Part shown: positions 8,467 to 17,076 of the stretch, in pieces | Position numbering within the stretch: the stretch's first letter is position 1 | Layout: each line of letters starts with the position of its first letter | Origin: Magnetococcales bacterium | GTDB lineage: Bacteria; Pseudomonadota; Magnetococcia; Magnetococcales; UBA8363 | Direction of reading: 5' to 3' | NCBI GenBank assembly: GCA_015660855.1 | Contig: JACSDG010000004.1 | Coordinates: forward strand, 1-53,920 | Length of the DNA stretch: 53,920 nt | The notes under the pieces: model-generated | Told to the model about the DNA's origin: nothing | Database searches by the model: none | Seen by the model: only the letters and a program-made list of their open reading frames with translations | Program-made: the position numbers and the translations under genes

Positions 8467-9423
8467 TTATTCCTTGCGGGCGAGGATGTTGACGGCCGTT
8501 GCATTGACGATGGCCACATAGGTGTGGTTGTTCCAGGTCAAGGTATCTTCCAGGCAGAGGATTCCGGTTTGAATCCCCCAGACATCACAGACACTGGATA
8601 GGTTTCCGTGAAAGCCGGAAACCCCGCCGTTGGCGACTTGATCCCACTTGATGCCGGTGAGGATCAGGGGATACATGTGGATGGCCATGGTACAGGGGTC
8701 TGCCAGAAAAGGCTCCGAGTTGCCGGTACTGAGTGATTCCGCCACCCCATGGCCTCCGGGAACCCCAAGGGCGATGCAGCATCCCGATTCCAAAAGGCCG
8801 CTGGCCTTTTTTTTGGTGCGCACCGGACAAAATCCGGTATCGTAGCTGCCAGTCCAGGCCAAATTGGTCCAACCCCAGGGACCCACGTTGCGTGCGGCGG
8901 TACACCAGGACATGCAGCGGGTGTGTTCGAACAAACCCGATGGACCTTGATAGGTGCTTCCACCAACCGATCCCGAGGCGGTCATTCCCAGCAGCATCAT
9001 GAAACGGGAACTGGAAAACAGGTACAAGGTTCCGGGACCGTTGGGGTTGAAGCGTTGCGCATAGAGTCCCATATTCGACAGATACACCATTTCCGATCCG
9101 GTATGGGTGCTGGCATCCCAGGATTCGTAACCGATACAAATGTTGATGTAGGAGCTGGAAGATGAATCATAGAGTGACCCCACCTTGGCATATTTGTACC
9201 CCTGATTGTCCGCCCAGGGGGCTTTGAGAACCTGATAATCTCCCCCCGGGGCGGCATCATGGACCGTCCAGCCGGCGGGGACGATGGTGACGAGTTCGGA
9301 CTTGGCAATGTTGCACTGGGCGGAAAGATTGGACAGACTGGTTTCTCCAGTCAACAGCTTGGCCATGTCTGCGGCAAAGTTGGCGTATGTGGCCCCGGAA
9401 TGGTAGACATATTTACAGTACAT
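8467..9423 (-). CDS. phage tail-region protein, copy 2 of a tandem pair
   Basis: 318 aa starting MYCKYVYHSGATYANF at ATG 9423, overlapping the upstream stop (TGATG). It is homologous along its length to the upstream gene: the same N-terminus, LLTGETSLxNLSAxC, AGWxxHDAA, YESWDASTHTG versus YETWNATTHAG, and a shared C-terminus (GNxSxxCDVWxIxTG ... ARKx). It is rich in Ser, Gly, Tyr and Cys. The two copies suggest paralogous virion surface or fibre-type proteins. No catalytic motif is visible and the family is unknown to me. Confidence 0.75.
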   Translation of the reverse strand: MYCKYVYHSGATYANFAADMAKLLTGETSLSNLSAQCNIAKSELVTIVPAGWTVHDAAPGGDYQVLKAPWADNQGYKYAKVGSLYDSSSSSYINICIGYESWDASTHTGSEMVYLSNMGLYAQRFNPNGPGTLYLFSSSRFMMLLGMTASGSVGGSTYQGPSGLFEHTRCMSWCTAARNVGPWGWTNLAWTGSYDTGFCPVRTKKKASGLLESGCCIALGVPGGHGVAESLSTGNSEPFLADPCTMAIHMYPLILTGIKWDQVANGGVSGFHGNLSSVCDVWGIQTGILCLEDTLTWNNHTYVAIVNATAVNILARKE

Positions 9424-10209
9424 CAGGCTTTCCTTGCACAATATTTGACCCCGGCACTCATGCTCAAGGCCATGTAGGTATTGGCACCGGCGGAAAATTC
9501 GTCCAGAACGGTAAATACCCCGGTGGGGATCATCCACACATCGCATAATGCGGAAAAATTGCCGTAACTTCCTGGATAAGCGGCACTTCCCCGATTCCAT
9601 CGGGTCATGAGCAGGGGTAGCAGGGGGACATATTCTCCCCCCACGCCATCGGTGATGACCCCTGTTTCGGCAAACGCCCCGACATGACTGACGTAGGTGC
9701 TGGTCAGTGTTGCCACGGCCAGGGAGGCGGTGCCATCGGTGGTGACTGGGGGAGTTGCCGACCGAGCTGCCATAGGTGCCTGTGTATGAAAACATGAGAA
9801 CAAAGCGGGCCGATGCAAACAGATAAAGCGGGTAACTGCTGGTTGATATCCGTTGGCAATAATTGCTGGAGTCGGAATAATAGGCCAGATTGGTGCCGGC
9901 ATGGGTTGTGGCATTCCAGGTCTCATAAATCTTGCCATAGATGTACCCGGTGGTGTTGGTATCCACGACCATATATTTAAAAGTGCCGACATCATCGGCC
10001 AGGGGGGCTTTGAGGCACTGGGCGTTGGTGCCGGCGGCGGCGTCATGGAGACTCCATCCGGCGGCGACGGTCGTTACCAGTTGTGAGGCTCCGGTATCGC
10101 AATCGGCGGACAGGTTGGTGAGTGATGTTTCTCCGGTAAGCAATTTGACCACATCGGCCAGTATGTTGGCTTTGGTGGCGGCCGCCTTGTAGACATATTT
10201 GCAGTACAT
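9423..10209 (-). CDS. phage tail-region protein, copy 1, apparent frameshift at a C5 run
   Basis: Starts MYCKYVYKAAATKANIL at ATG 10209 (TGATG overlap with the adaptor gene). It reads in one frame to about residue 152, then the homologous sequence continues in another frame (VTTDGTASLAVATL ... GVKYCARKA) to a stop at 9423 that overlaps the next start. The switch falls at a run of five C on minus (G run 9748-9752). Removing one C restores a product of about 261 aa matching copy 2. Read without the shift, the frame runs on into copy 2 and gives an artificial 580-aa fusion. Causes could be a sequencing indel, a real mutation or programmed frameshifting. The intact coupling at both ends argues the gene was recently functional. 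Confidence 0.7.
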
Positions 10210-11237
10210 CAGGCAGCTCCTCCCATATTGATTCCTTCGGTGGGATGGGCGTTGGCCCGGTGCGCCATCATGACTCTGGCCTTGGCCTGGGCCGCTTCCT
10301 GCTGAAACTTTTGTAAACTTTCGTTGTCCTTGAGGTGGTAGGCCACGCGGAACGAGGCTTCGGCAATGAACCAGTCGGCGGCATGACGCAGCCAGGCGTT
10401 GGTATTGCCCGAGGCTAGGCTGGCAAAGGGTGTTTCGCGATGATAGCCCACGGTGAACAGTTCAAAATCGGCGGATGGGACGGGATAGAGGATCAAATCC
10501 CGACCGCGTATGGCGTAATGGGTTGGGGCGGCAGGGCTTTCGGTATTGAGTTTGCTCCACAGATATTTGTAGGTGCCGCGCAGCAGTTCGGCGGTGGGCG
10601 CGGTTGCCCCGGATGCGCCCCAGTAGACACCGCCATGTTCGTAGACCCGCAACAATTTGGCGTCGCCTTCGCCCCAGACCGAAACATTATCGATCGAACC
10701 GATAAAATCGGCATTGGCGGAAATTTCCAGTCGTGGCGTTGTTCCGGCTCCGGCCATGATTCTTTCTTCATAGTGGCCGTTACTGGAGCGGACGGTACCG
10801 GAGGTGGCGGCAATTTTTGGGGTCAGGTTGCCTGCCGATACCGAGGAAAGGGTAAAGCGCAGGGTATAATAACTGTTTTGGGTGACGGAAATATCCTGTT
10901 CCAGGTCGGAGGTGGTGCTTTGGGAACCGTCACTGGCGGCTTTGCCGCCGCTGATGGTCCACCCGGTCCCTTTGGTCCACCCGGTATCGCTGGAAAACGA
11001 CCCGTTGGTGCTCAGATCGCTTGCCCCCAGGGCATCCATGGAGGCACGGGTTGTGCCGGCAAGGATGGTGGTTTTGACCTCGCGGATTAAAAACCAGGGG
11101 AGAAAATCCCCTCCCTCCAACGCCTGGGTTTGGGCCAGATTGAGTTCATCCTCGATAATGGTGTCCAGATCGCTACGGTTGCCAAAGCGTGAACCGATAA
11201 GGGAGATGGCGTTGCCTTTGGTCAGTCCAACGGTCAT
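10209..11237 (-). CDS. head-to-tail adaptor-like protein (T7 gp11-type) with inserted CBM-like domain
   Basis: 342 aa. The N-terminus (LIGSRFGNRSDLDTIIEDELNLAQTQ, then LPWFLIREV) and C-terminus (LILYPVPSADF, WLRHAADWFIAEASFRVAYHLKD) match the adaptor-like gene at 18295-18915, which is 206 aa. The extra residues, about 65-185, form a module (GTGWTISGGK, AGNLTPKIAA, GTVRSSNGHYEE, ANADFIGS) that closely matches the insert in the nozzle gene. The adaptor core joins portal to tail nozzle in short-tailed phages; the inserted beta-sandwich may decorate the tail and bind glycans. It is the first gene of the distal tail block and follows the cargo island. Core function by resemblance; insert function inferred. 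Confidence 0.7.
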   Translation of the reverse strand: MTVGLTKGNAISLIGSRFGNRSDLDTIIEDELNLAQTQALEGGDFLPWFLIREVKTTILAGTTRASMDALGASDLSTNGSFSSDTGWTKGTGWTISGGKAASDGSQSTTSDLEQDISVTQNSYYTLRFTLSSVSAGNLTPKIAATSGTVRSSNGHYEERIMAGAGTTPRLEISANADFIGSIDNVSVWGEGDAKLLRVYEHGGVYWGASGATAPTAELLRGTYKYLWSKLNTESPAAPTHYAIRGRDLILYPVPSADFELFTVGYHRETPFASLASGNTNAWLRHAADWFIAEASFRVAYHLKDNESLQKFQQEAAQAKARVMMAHRANAHPTEGINMGGAA

Positions 11238-11387
11238 GATGGAGTCTCCTGTGCAAGGGGGTTGCGAAAGATTTTTATTTCAAAAGTTAATTAAAAAATA
11301 TCTTTAAGCGTTTATGATAAAAAAACGGAGATGAGACGACCGACGGGGTTGTCTGTGGGGTGTTCATGAAATAAGATTGGAAAAAGT

Positions 11388-12005
11388 TTACTTTACGCCA
11401 TGGGCGGCGCGGATGGATTGGACCAGTCTGTAGACGTGAGTACCGGTGCCGATTGGCCAACGGCTTGCGGGTGATGGATCGGTTCTTTCAGCGATTTCGA
11501 TGGCGTCATCAACCCTGTCTTTGAAAGCGTCAAGATCAAGGTTTGCACTGTTATAGGATCCCCCTAGGGAATTCTTCAGTATTCCTTTTATTTCAGTACA
11601 ATTTAAACTATCTTTTGGTGGGGATTGTCTGTGGCACAACAGCCAAATTTCAAAGCATGGATTGCTGACGGCCAGTTTGTATTTTTTGGTCCGGGCCTCT
11701 TGTGCAACTTCCGACAGGGTTTGGTCTAGCCATCGGTCCACATCAATCATGAGCCACAGCCCATCATTCTTTTCAAAGGAGTGATCTTTATTGTAATTAT
11801 TCAGGCGTTCAATTACATGCTGGGGAGCTGAAGCGTTATCCTCCCCGGTAGGAAGTATGAGAATCTGGACTCTTCGGGAGTGAAAAATATTAAAATATTG
11901 TTTTTCTGTTTCTCGACCTTCCGTGGCGATGACGATGAGGCGGGTATCTCGCAAAGGATGCTCGATACGATTGATGGGCCTCTTTTTTCGTGAGACTTTA
12001 GTCAT
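11388..12005 (-). CDS. RloB-family protein, effector partner of an AbiL-like defence pair
   Basis: 205 aa. The N-terminal motif VIATEGRETEKQYFN, the central LMIDVDRWL and the SNPCFEIWLLCH motif are characteristic of the RloB family, a TOPRIM-like fold. Conserved Glu and the D-x-D pair fit metal-dependent nuclease chemistry. It overlaps the upstream AAA ATPase gene by 8 bp, so the two are co-translated. The pairing of an AAA ATPase with RloB is the layout of AbiL-type abortive-infection systems. Its location within a prophage virion operon suggests defence against competing phages. The family call is strong; the biological role is inferred. Confidence 0.8.
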   Translation of the reverse strand: MTKVSRKKRPINRIEHPLRDTRLIVIATEGRETEKQYFNIFHSRRVQILILPTGEDNASAPQHVIERLNNYNKDHSFEKNDGLWLMIDVDRWLDQTLSEVAQEARTKKYKLAVSNPCFEIWLLCHRQSPPKDSLNCTEIKGILKNSLGGSYNSANLDLDAFKDRVDDAIEIAERTDPSPASRWPIGTGTHVYRLVQSIRAAHGVK

Positions 12006-13356
12006 TGACGGGAATATCTCCCCGCTGTTTCAAGCCAAGAGCGGACGTGTTGCCAATGAAAGGGATGGCACCAAACCGACCTTGTAAATAACCACGTTCT
12101 ACGTTCATGCCACGACGAAATTTGTGTCTTGCAAGCGAATAGAGATGGGATTTACCGCCAGTGTCCTTTTCAACAAACCATATTTCATCCCGACGCAACA
12201 AATCAAGATCCAGAAGATTGCTTTCGTGGGTGGTGAAGATCAACTGGTTTTTGCTGTCTGCATTTGAATTCAGGAAAGTTTCGAGGAACAAACGCGACAG
12301 GCTGGGATGCAGGGTCCGATCCAGTTCGTCTATAACGTAAACATTTTCAGCATCGTCTTCACGATAATGCAATAGAGGCAAAAGCTGCAACAAACGTCGG
12401 GTGCCCGTGGATTCATCATCCATTTTGAAATCGACAATGTCGCCATCTGAGGTGTTGTGGCCTGCCATAAGTTCTATTTGGGCTGGATGTTCCCTTCCTG
12501 AGAAAATTAAAATTCTTTCACTATTGTTGCTTTCAGCAAACATTACCGTATCGTCACCTTTTTTCTCAATTTCTTCTAGCATTTTCTCTAAAAGTTTTTG
12601 TGGGAAAGCATCCACATTTTTTCTTACAGATTTGAAGTTGCAGATGCCCGTGTCGGCAGTTTTCATGAAGGTTTCGATAAATTCGCGGAAATCATTGTTG
12701 ACGTGTGCAAGGAAAGGCGCAGGTAGATGAGAACCACTGGGAAGTAAACAGACCAACCGATGATTGAACCAATTGAATACCGGCTTCAATTCTCCAAGAT
12801 TATGGTCATCGGAATGAGTGAGAAATGATTGATTTTCCCGGACACTTTCTGTCAGAAAGTCAAGAAATTTTCGTCCTTTCGTGTGACTCCGGGCCAACGT
12901 TCTGCTGACGTTGAACTCGCTGGCTCCCGCAGCATCAACGACCCGCTCGAACAGCATGATTTCCCGCTGTTTTGGACGGAAATAGAGCCATTCTTCATGA
13001 AATCTTTTATTGTCACAAACAAAGCCGTAAGTGTATTCAATTCCCTGGGCAGTGAAGGTGAATTCAAAGCGGGAGGGTTGATCAAGAAAACGTTTATCCA
13101 ACAGAAACGGTTTCACGGGGATGGATTGTCCCGATTTGACCCCCTGGGTGATGATCGTTTTGGCCAGTTGCATGGCCTGGACGAGCCTGGATTTGCCATG
13201 GGCGTTGGCACCGTATAGGGCGGCAACGCGCAGGGCATTGACTTTGTTGGCTTGGTACAAATGGCTGGGGTGTGCGGGATCCTTTGTGGCGATCATGGAG
13301 AGCACGGCTTCTTCGGCGAAGCAGTAAAGATTTTCGACACAAAAGCGTAGCAGCAT
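11998..13356 (-). CDS. AAA (OLD/RloA-like) ATPase of an AbiL-like defence pair
   Basis: 452 aa from ATG 13356, which has GGAG 6 nt upstream; a longer frame to 13455 reads into a dispersed repeat. Walker A GANAHGKS at residues 49-56, an ABC/SMC-like signature STGTRRLLQLLPLL at about 316-329, Walker B VYVIDELD at about 339-346 and the switch histidine THES at about 376 are all present. This fits the AAA_15/AAA_21 ATPases used in Abi and PARIS-type defence. The N-terminus (LLRFCVENLYCF) is the usual start of these proteins. The ATPase would sense infection and control the downstream RloB effector. The gene is AT-richer than the virion genes. Confidence 0.8.
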   Translation of the reverse strand: MLLRFCVENLYCFAEEAVLSMIATKDPAHPSHLYQANKVNALRVAALYGANAHGKSRLVQAMQLAKTIITQGVKSGQSIPVKPFLLDKRFLDQPSRFEFTFTAQGIEYTYGFVCDNKRFHEEWLYFRPKQREIMLFERVVDAAGASEFNVSRTLARSHTKGRKFLDFLTESVRENQSFLTHSDDHNLGELKPVFNWFNHRLVCLLPSGSHLPAPFLAHVNNDFREFIETFMKTADTGICNFKSVRKNVDAFPQKLLEKMLEEIEKKGDDTVMFAESNNSERILIFSGREHPAQIELMAGHNTSDGDIVDFKMDDESTGTRRLLQLLPLLHYREDDAENVYVIDELDRTLHPSLSRLFLETFLNSNADSKNQLIFTTHESNLLDLDLLRRDEIWFVEKDTGGKSHLYSLARHKFRRGMNVERGYLQGRFGAIPFIGNTSALGLKQRGDIPVND

Positions 13357-13377
13357 TTTGGCTCCTGGACATGATGC

Positions 13378-13493
13378 CCTTCGGGCAAAAAACAAAACTT
13401 TAGGGTGCTGCCCCAAACCTAGGCCGGGGGGGATGATCCCCTCCCTAACCCCCACAATAATTTATTGCCAAACTTTGTTTTTCCGATACGTAG
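13378..13493 (+). repeat. dispersed hairpin repeat, copy A
   Basis: Contains the TGCCCTTCGGGCA hairpin, a C/G-rich palindrome (GGGGGGATGATCCCC) and the tail CAATAATTTATTGCCAAAC. The same blocks occur inverted at 37293-37480 and in part at 46852-46893. No protein is encoded. It looks like a genome-wide intergenic repeat. Together with the 50-bp repeat at 13537 it fills most of the 13357-13774 gap. Confidence 0.75.
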
Positions 13494-13536
13494 ACAACCA
13501 CGATTCGCACTTATACCTCCTTCCCAGGACTGGGAC

Positions 13537-13586
13537 ACGCATCGCATCATACGATGAAAGTTGCCTCCTTGGAAGTGTGTCGGTAT
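13537..13586 (+). repeat. 50-bp direct repeat, left copy
   Basis: Matches 17077-17126 at about 47 of 50 positions. It contains the small palindrome CATCG-CATCATA-CGATG and ends in GGAAGTGTGTCGGTAT. Each copy lies upstream of an Rpn-family gene, and together they bracket 3.5 kb carrying one Rpn gene, the HRDC gene and the caspase-FGE gene. Confidence 0.85.
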
Positions 13587-13774
13587 TGGCCTGATCATTT
13601 CCTCTTGACGCATCGGGTATGTGTTTCGATTGTTGTGAAGCACATTTTGCGGATCCCTGTGGACTGGAAGGGTAAAATCCTGGACAATTGGGGATCGGAT
13701 CGGTGTGGCCTCGGGTTTTTTGTAGTGTTGAAGCCTTTTCTCCAAACCAAAAACTTCAGATCAAAAGGAAAGGG

Positions 13775-14794
13775 ATGACCACCCAGGAAAGCAACGAAAA
13801 ACGTCCCAACGATGAATTTGACGTTCCATGGAAGGATATTCTGGAGGCTTATTTCCCAGAGTTTTTGGCGTTTTTTCTTCCAGTTGCCCATGACGGTATT
13901 GACTGGGAGCGAGGATTTGAGTTCCTTGACAAAGAGTTATCCCGCATCACCCGTGAATCCCGGATCGGTGATCGGCGCATGGACAAGCTTGTAAAAGTGT
14001 GGCGGCGGGATGGTGTTGAACTTTGGGTTCTGATTCACATTGAAATCCAGGGAGATCGTAAGGCAAACTTTGCCGAAGGAATGTATGTTTATCAATATCG
14101 TGCGTATGATTTGTATCAAGTACCGGTCGTTGGTTTGGCCATTCTGGCGGACGAAGAGATGGATTGGCGACCGACTGAGTTTGGTTATAATCTTTGGGGA
14201 ACGAAGCAGAGTTATCAATTTACGGCAATAAAATTGTTGGATTATCCGAAGGCGGAACTGGAAAAATCCAATAATCCGTTCGCGATTGTTACGTTGGCGC
14301 ATTTGTATGCCAAAAGAACAAAACATCTGATAGAGGATCGCTACCAGTCCAAGAGGCATTTGATCCGTAGTTTGTATCATGGTGGCTTTAGTCGCCAGCA
14401 AATTATTGATCTATTTATTTTTATTGACTGGGTGCTTCATTTGCCAGATGCGTCTGACAAAAGGTTGTGGAAGGAAATTATCGCTTTTGAGGAGAGCCAA
14501 AAAATGCCTTATATTTCGAGTGTAGAACGTTTTGGTATGCAGAAAGGCATGCAGGAAGGCATGCAGAAAGAGGGTGCGTCGATGTTAACGCGCCAGATGC
14601 AACATCGTTTTGGTTCCATACCTGATTGGGCTTGTGAAGAAATTTCCAAAGCGGATCTGTCTTCTCTGGAGGAATGGAGTCTTCGTATATTGGATGCCGC
14701 AACGCTGGATGCGGTATTTTCAGGCAAGGGATCCTCCGATGTGAACACCACTTATAGAGAAGAATCCAGGGATCTCATACCAAAATCTGTATAA
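13775..14794 (+). CDS. Rpn-family PD-(D/E)XK nuclease/putative transposase
   Basis: 339 aa from ATG 13775, which is preceded by AAAGGAAAGGG; an upstream in-frame ATG at 13688 has no ribosome-binding site. The N-terminal region (FDVPWKDILEAYFPEFLAFF) and the core strand LWVLIHIEIQGDR are typical of the Rpn/transposase_31-like PD-(D/E)XK family with a DUF4351-type C-terminus (GMQKGMQEGMQKEGASML, RFGSIPDWACEEISKADLSSLEEW). These proteins are recombination-promoting nucleases that multiply in genomes; most are not true transposases. It is on the opposite strand to the virion genes and is cargo of the island. Its upstream region carries the 50-bp repeat. Confidence 0.8.
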   Translation: MTTQESNEKRPNDEFDVPWKDILEAYFPEFLAFFLPVAHDGIDWERGFEFLDKELSRITRESRIGDRRMDKLVKVWRRDGVELWVLIHIEIQGDRKANFAEGMYVYQYRAYDLYQVPVVGLAILADEEMDWRPTEFGYNLWGTKQSYQFTAIKLLDYPKAELEKSNNPFAIVTLAHLYAKRTKHLIEDRYQSKRHLIRSLYHGGFSRQQIIDLFIFIDWVLHLPDASDKRLWKEIIAFEESQKMPYISSVERFGMQKGMQEGMQKEGASMLTRQMQHRFGSIPDWACEEISKADLSSLEEWSLRILDAATLDAVFSGKGSSDVNTTYREESRDLIPKSV

Positions 14795-14815
14795 ATCTGT
14801 GGACGCCATACCCAT

Positions 14816-15367
14816 TCAATTTACAACCATAAGGGAAACAGGTATGTTGTCCCCGGATTTCAAACCAACAATTTTGCCAAGTACCGCCAGAATTTCCTGG
14901 CTGTATTTTTTCAGCCGTCCTGCGCCAAACCCATCCACCTTGGCCAAAGCGGTCACATTTTCCGGTTGTAGGCGGACGACATCAGCCAACTGTTTGTTGG
15001 TACACACAAAATAAGGTGGAACGCCCTCTTCCCTGGCCCTCTTGGCACGCCATTCTCGCAGAGTGTTAAACATTGGCATGGCTGCGTCCTTCAGGGTCTT
15101 GCGCCAACCTTCATCCCGATTGTTGGCATGGTTTTTCCCTGTTGGCACGTAACTTTCGCCTCCACTTGCCATGTGGTATATCACCACCAGCACCAAATGT
15201 GGCGTACCATGGTGAACAAAGGCATGATCCCTGATTGAATGTACATCTTTGTCGGCAACGAATGCGCGAACCTCTGTGTCATCCAAGCATCCGGTCAACG
15301 TATTGATTTTTGAGGTGAAAATTTTTACATTTACAAACAAGGCTGTCAAAAAAAATGTCGCGGCCAA
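14816..15367 (-). CDS. HRDC-domain protein (DGR-accessory-like), start uncertain
   Basis: The C-terminal half (LREWRAKRAREEGVPPYFV, TNKQLADVV, LAKVDGFGAGRLKKYSQEIL) is a clear HRDC helix bundle, as in RecQ/RNase D. The N-terminal half (FVNVKIFTSKINTL, VRAFVADKDVHSIRDHAFV, LVLVVIYH) resembles the small N-terminal domain seen in HRDC proteins that accompany diversity-generating retroelements. No ATG precedes this domain; possible starts are TTG at 15367, 15349 or 15340, one inside a hairpin, so the 5' end may be damaged. It lies downstream of the caspase-FGE gene on the same strand. A nucleic-acid-binding role is implied by HRDC; the DGR link is inferred. Confidence 0.65.
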   Translation of the reverse strand: MAATFFLTALFVNVKIFTSKINTLTGCLDDTEVRAFVADKDVHSIRDHAFVHHGTPHLVLVVIYHMASGGESYVPTGKNHANNRDEGWRKTLKDAAMPMFNTLREWRAKRAREEGVPPYFVCTNKQLADVVRLQPENVTALAKVDGFGAGRLKKYSQEILAVLGKIVGLKSGDNIPVSLMVVN

Positions 15368-15406
15368 GGGCTTCGCCCTTGGATCCCACCAGGGGTTCCA
15401 CCCCTG
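15364..15406 (-). terminator. tandem hairpins with T8 after the caspase-FGE gene
   Basis: Two perfect stems lie side by side: CCAAGGGC/GCCCTTGG (15364-15382) and CCAGGGGT/ACCCCTGG (15388-15406). On minus they are followed, after CCGCGACA, by eight T. A further imperfect stem (CGGCGC/GTGCCG) lies at 15502-15516, closer to the putative variable region. DGR targets often carry a hairpin just after the variable region, so part of this array may serve homing rather than termination. Confidence 0.55.
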
Positions 15407-15538
15407 GACCCCGTCCCTCCGCCCTTACGGTCGTCGCGCGGGCTGAGAACCGCCCGCTCGCCGCCCTCCAGGGCTGCGGGAAAAAGCAACACCAAAAGGC
15501 ACGGCACTTCGCGCCGCAAGGGTAAAAGCGTAAAAGGA

Positions 15539-17047
15539 CTAAGGGCAAGTCCTCGACAGGCGAAAACCCAAGTCGTCATAGCGATAGCCCGGGTCGTCGA
15601 TGTTGCGAAAAGCGGAGCGAACGTCGGCCGGGTAGCTGCCCCAGCCGCCGCCCCGATCAACCCGGTCGGAGCCTGATGATGGACCTTGCGGGTTATCCCT
15701 GGGTGAGTTGGCATAGAACTTGCCGTCGTCCCTATCCGATACCCACTCCCAAACATTTCCGCCCATGTCATGCAAGCCAAGGCCATTCGCCGACTTCTGG
15801 CCTACGGGGTGGGTTTTTCCTCCACTATTCTCACTGTACCATGCCACCTGATCCACATTTCCACCGCCACAATATTTCTCTTCCCTGCCCCCACTCCGAC
15901 ACGCATATTCCCATTCCGCTTCCGTTGGTAAACGATAAGTGCAGCCATCCCGACGCCCATTCAGCCTGCTTATAAAACCCTGCACATCATCCCACGAAAC
16001 CTTTTCTACGGGACATTGATCCCCGCATGAAGTAAACCCGGAAGGGTTCGCCCCCATCACTGCTTGCCACTGCCCCTGCGTCACCTCATATTTACCCATT
16101 TCAAACTCGCCAACCCTGACCTCATGTACTGGCTTTTCATCAGAGCTACAATCCGACTGCCACGAACCACATCCCATCTGAAACGTCCCTCCGGGGACTC
16201 TGACAAACTCAATACCCGTTGACGTTAGTATTACCACTTCCTCTTTTTTAATTCTAAAATTAAATTTATTCTTGACAGTTTCCGGTCCGTTTACATACGG
16301 TGTTTGCCTCCCTTCGCTTTTTTCTTCAACATAGGTGCTGGCCGTCAGCAACACATTGCCCAGGCTCAAGTCTTTGGCCTTGAAGCCGGTCAACAGTCCA
16401 GCGGTAAACAATCCGTTTCGTCCTTCTCCATCGGCGGCCACATTGCCGGGATTCGTGGCGTACACGATCACCGTTCCCTTGGGAAATCCCGAAGGCGGTG
16501 CCAGACCACGGGTGCTTCCTTCTCTGAATTTTCCTGAAAAAACGTTGTTCCGGCAGGCATCCAATATCACCATATTGATGGCACTTTTGGCGTTTTCCAC
16601 TTCTTCCAATACCAGGTTGACATTCACCCCCTCGTCCGCAACCAAGGCTTCACTTTCCGCAGAGGCATCAATGGGCATCAGGTAGTTCTGGCTTTTAATC
16701 TGGAGTCCGTGCCCGGCAAAATAAAACAGGGTCGCATCCGCTTCTACAGCCTTCCTGCCAAACTCGGCAATGGCTTTTTTCATGTCTCGCTTGTTCAAGT
16801 TTTTGTGGACCATTACTTCAAAGTTGAATCCTTTCAAGGCCTTTGCAATATCATCCGCGTCATTAACCGGGTTCCTGAGCGGGCCCAAATATTCGCCAAC
16901 ATAGGCACCGTTGCCTATAACCAGGGCTACACGCTTCCCGGCGTCCTGGTCGCGACTTCTCCCTCGGTCATCCGTTGCCAGAACGGACATCAAGGGGATC
17001 AGCAGCCCGGCAATCAGCAGAAGCCAATGTATTTTGGAAACTTTCAT
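15539..17047 (-). CDS. secreted caspase-like peptidase fused to FGE/C-type-lectin domain with DGR-type variable C-terminus
   Basis: 502 aa from ATG 17047; a GTG at 17080 would only add residues before the signal peptide. Residues 1-24 are a signal peptide (WLLLIAGLLIPLMSVLA). Residues about 38-255 are a caspase-family (C14, orthocaspase-like) domain with catalytic His113 (YFAGHGLQ) and Cys165 (ILDACRNN). Residues about 280-502 are an FGE-sulfatase/SUMF1 domain (PGGTFQMG, KYEVTQGQWQAVMG, LPTEAEWEYACR, GGNVWEWV, LGFRLSR). The final 40 residues have the RGG-W ... VRSA-x-RN ... LGFRL frame of DGR variable regions, with mixed residues where a template would encode Asn. The product is probably periplasmic or surface-exposed and binds a varying ligand. 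Confidence 0.85.
   Translation of the reverse strand: MKVSKIHWLLLIAGLLIPLMSVLATDDRGRSRDQDAGKRVALVIGNGAYVGEYLGPLRNPVNDADDIAKALKGFNFEVMVHKNLNKRDMKKAIAEFGRKAVEADATLFYFAGHGLQIKSQNYLMPIDASAESEALVADEGVNVNLVLEEVENAKSAINMVILDACRNNVFSGKFREGSTRGLAPPSGFPKGTVIVYATNPGNVAADGEGRNGLFTAGLLTGFKAKDLSLGNVLLTASTYVEEKSEGRQTPYVNGPETVKNKFNFRIKKEEVVILTSTGIEFVRVPGGTFQMGCGSWQSDCSSDEKPVHEVRVGEFEMGKYEVTQGQWQAVMGANPSGFTSCGDQCPVEKVSWDDVQGFISRLNGRRDGCTYRLPTEAEWEYACRSGGREEKYCGGGNVDQVAWYSENSGGKTHPVGQKSANGLGLHDMGGNVWEWVSDRDDGKFYANSPRDNPQGPSSGSDRVDRGGGWGSYPADVRSAFRNIDDPGYRYDDLGFRLSRTCP
15557..15667 (-). other. putative DGR variable region (VR)
   Basis: Within the last codons of the caspase-FGE gene. At the positions where FGE-type template repeats usually encode Asn, the codons are GAT, GGC, AGC, TAC, GAC, TTT, AAC, ATC, GAC, GAC, GGC, TAT, TAT, GAC and GAC. 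All end in C or T, as expected if AAC/AAT codons were mutagenised at adenines. Invariant frame residues (RGG, W, VRSA, RN, LGFRL) are kept. No matching template repeat or reverse transcriptase lies in this window. Confidence 0.55.
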
Positions 17048-17076
17048 CGCATTTTCATCCACACCAAGGTTGGGAG

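Noticed and set aside
8467-10209. Single 580-aa tail protein
   Set aside because: Its middle is out-of-frame sequence; homology shows two paralogous genes, the first with a frame break.
13419-13745. 108-codon minus-strand frame upstream of the AbiL-like pair
   Set aside because: It spans the dispersed and 50-bp repeats and has no ribosome-binding site or domain.
15360-15538. Template repeat for the putative VR
   Set aside because: Compared by eye with 15557-15667; only GC-rich hairpins are shared, with no matching adenine-rich copy.
15279-15548. 89-codon minus-strand frame downstream of the caspase-FGE gene
   Set aside because: Consists of translated hairpins after the putative variable region; no protein features.
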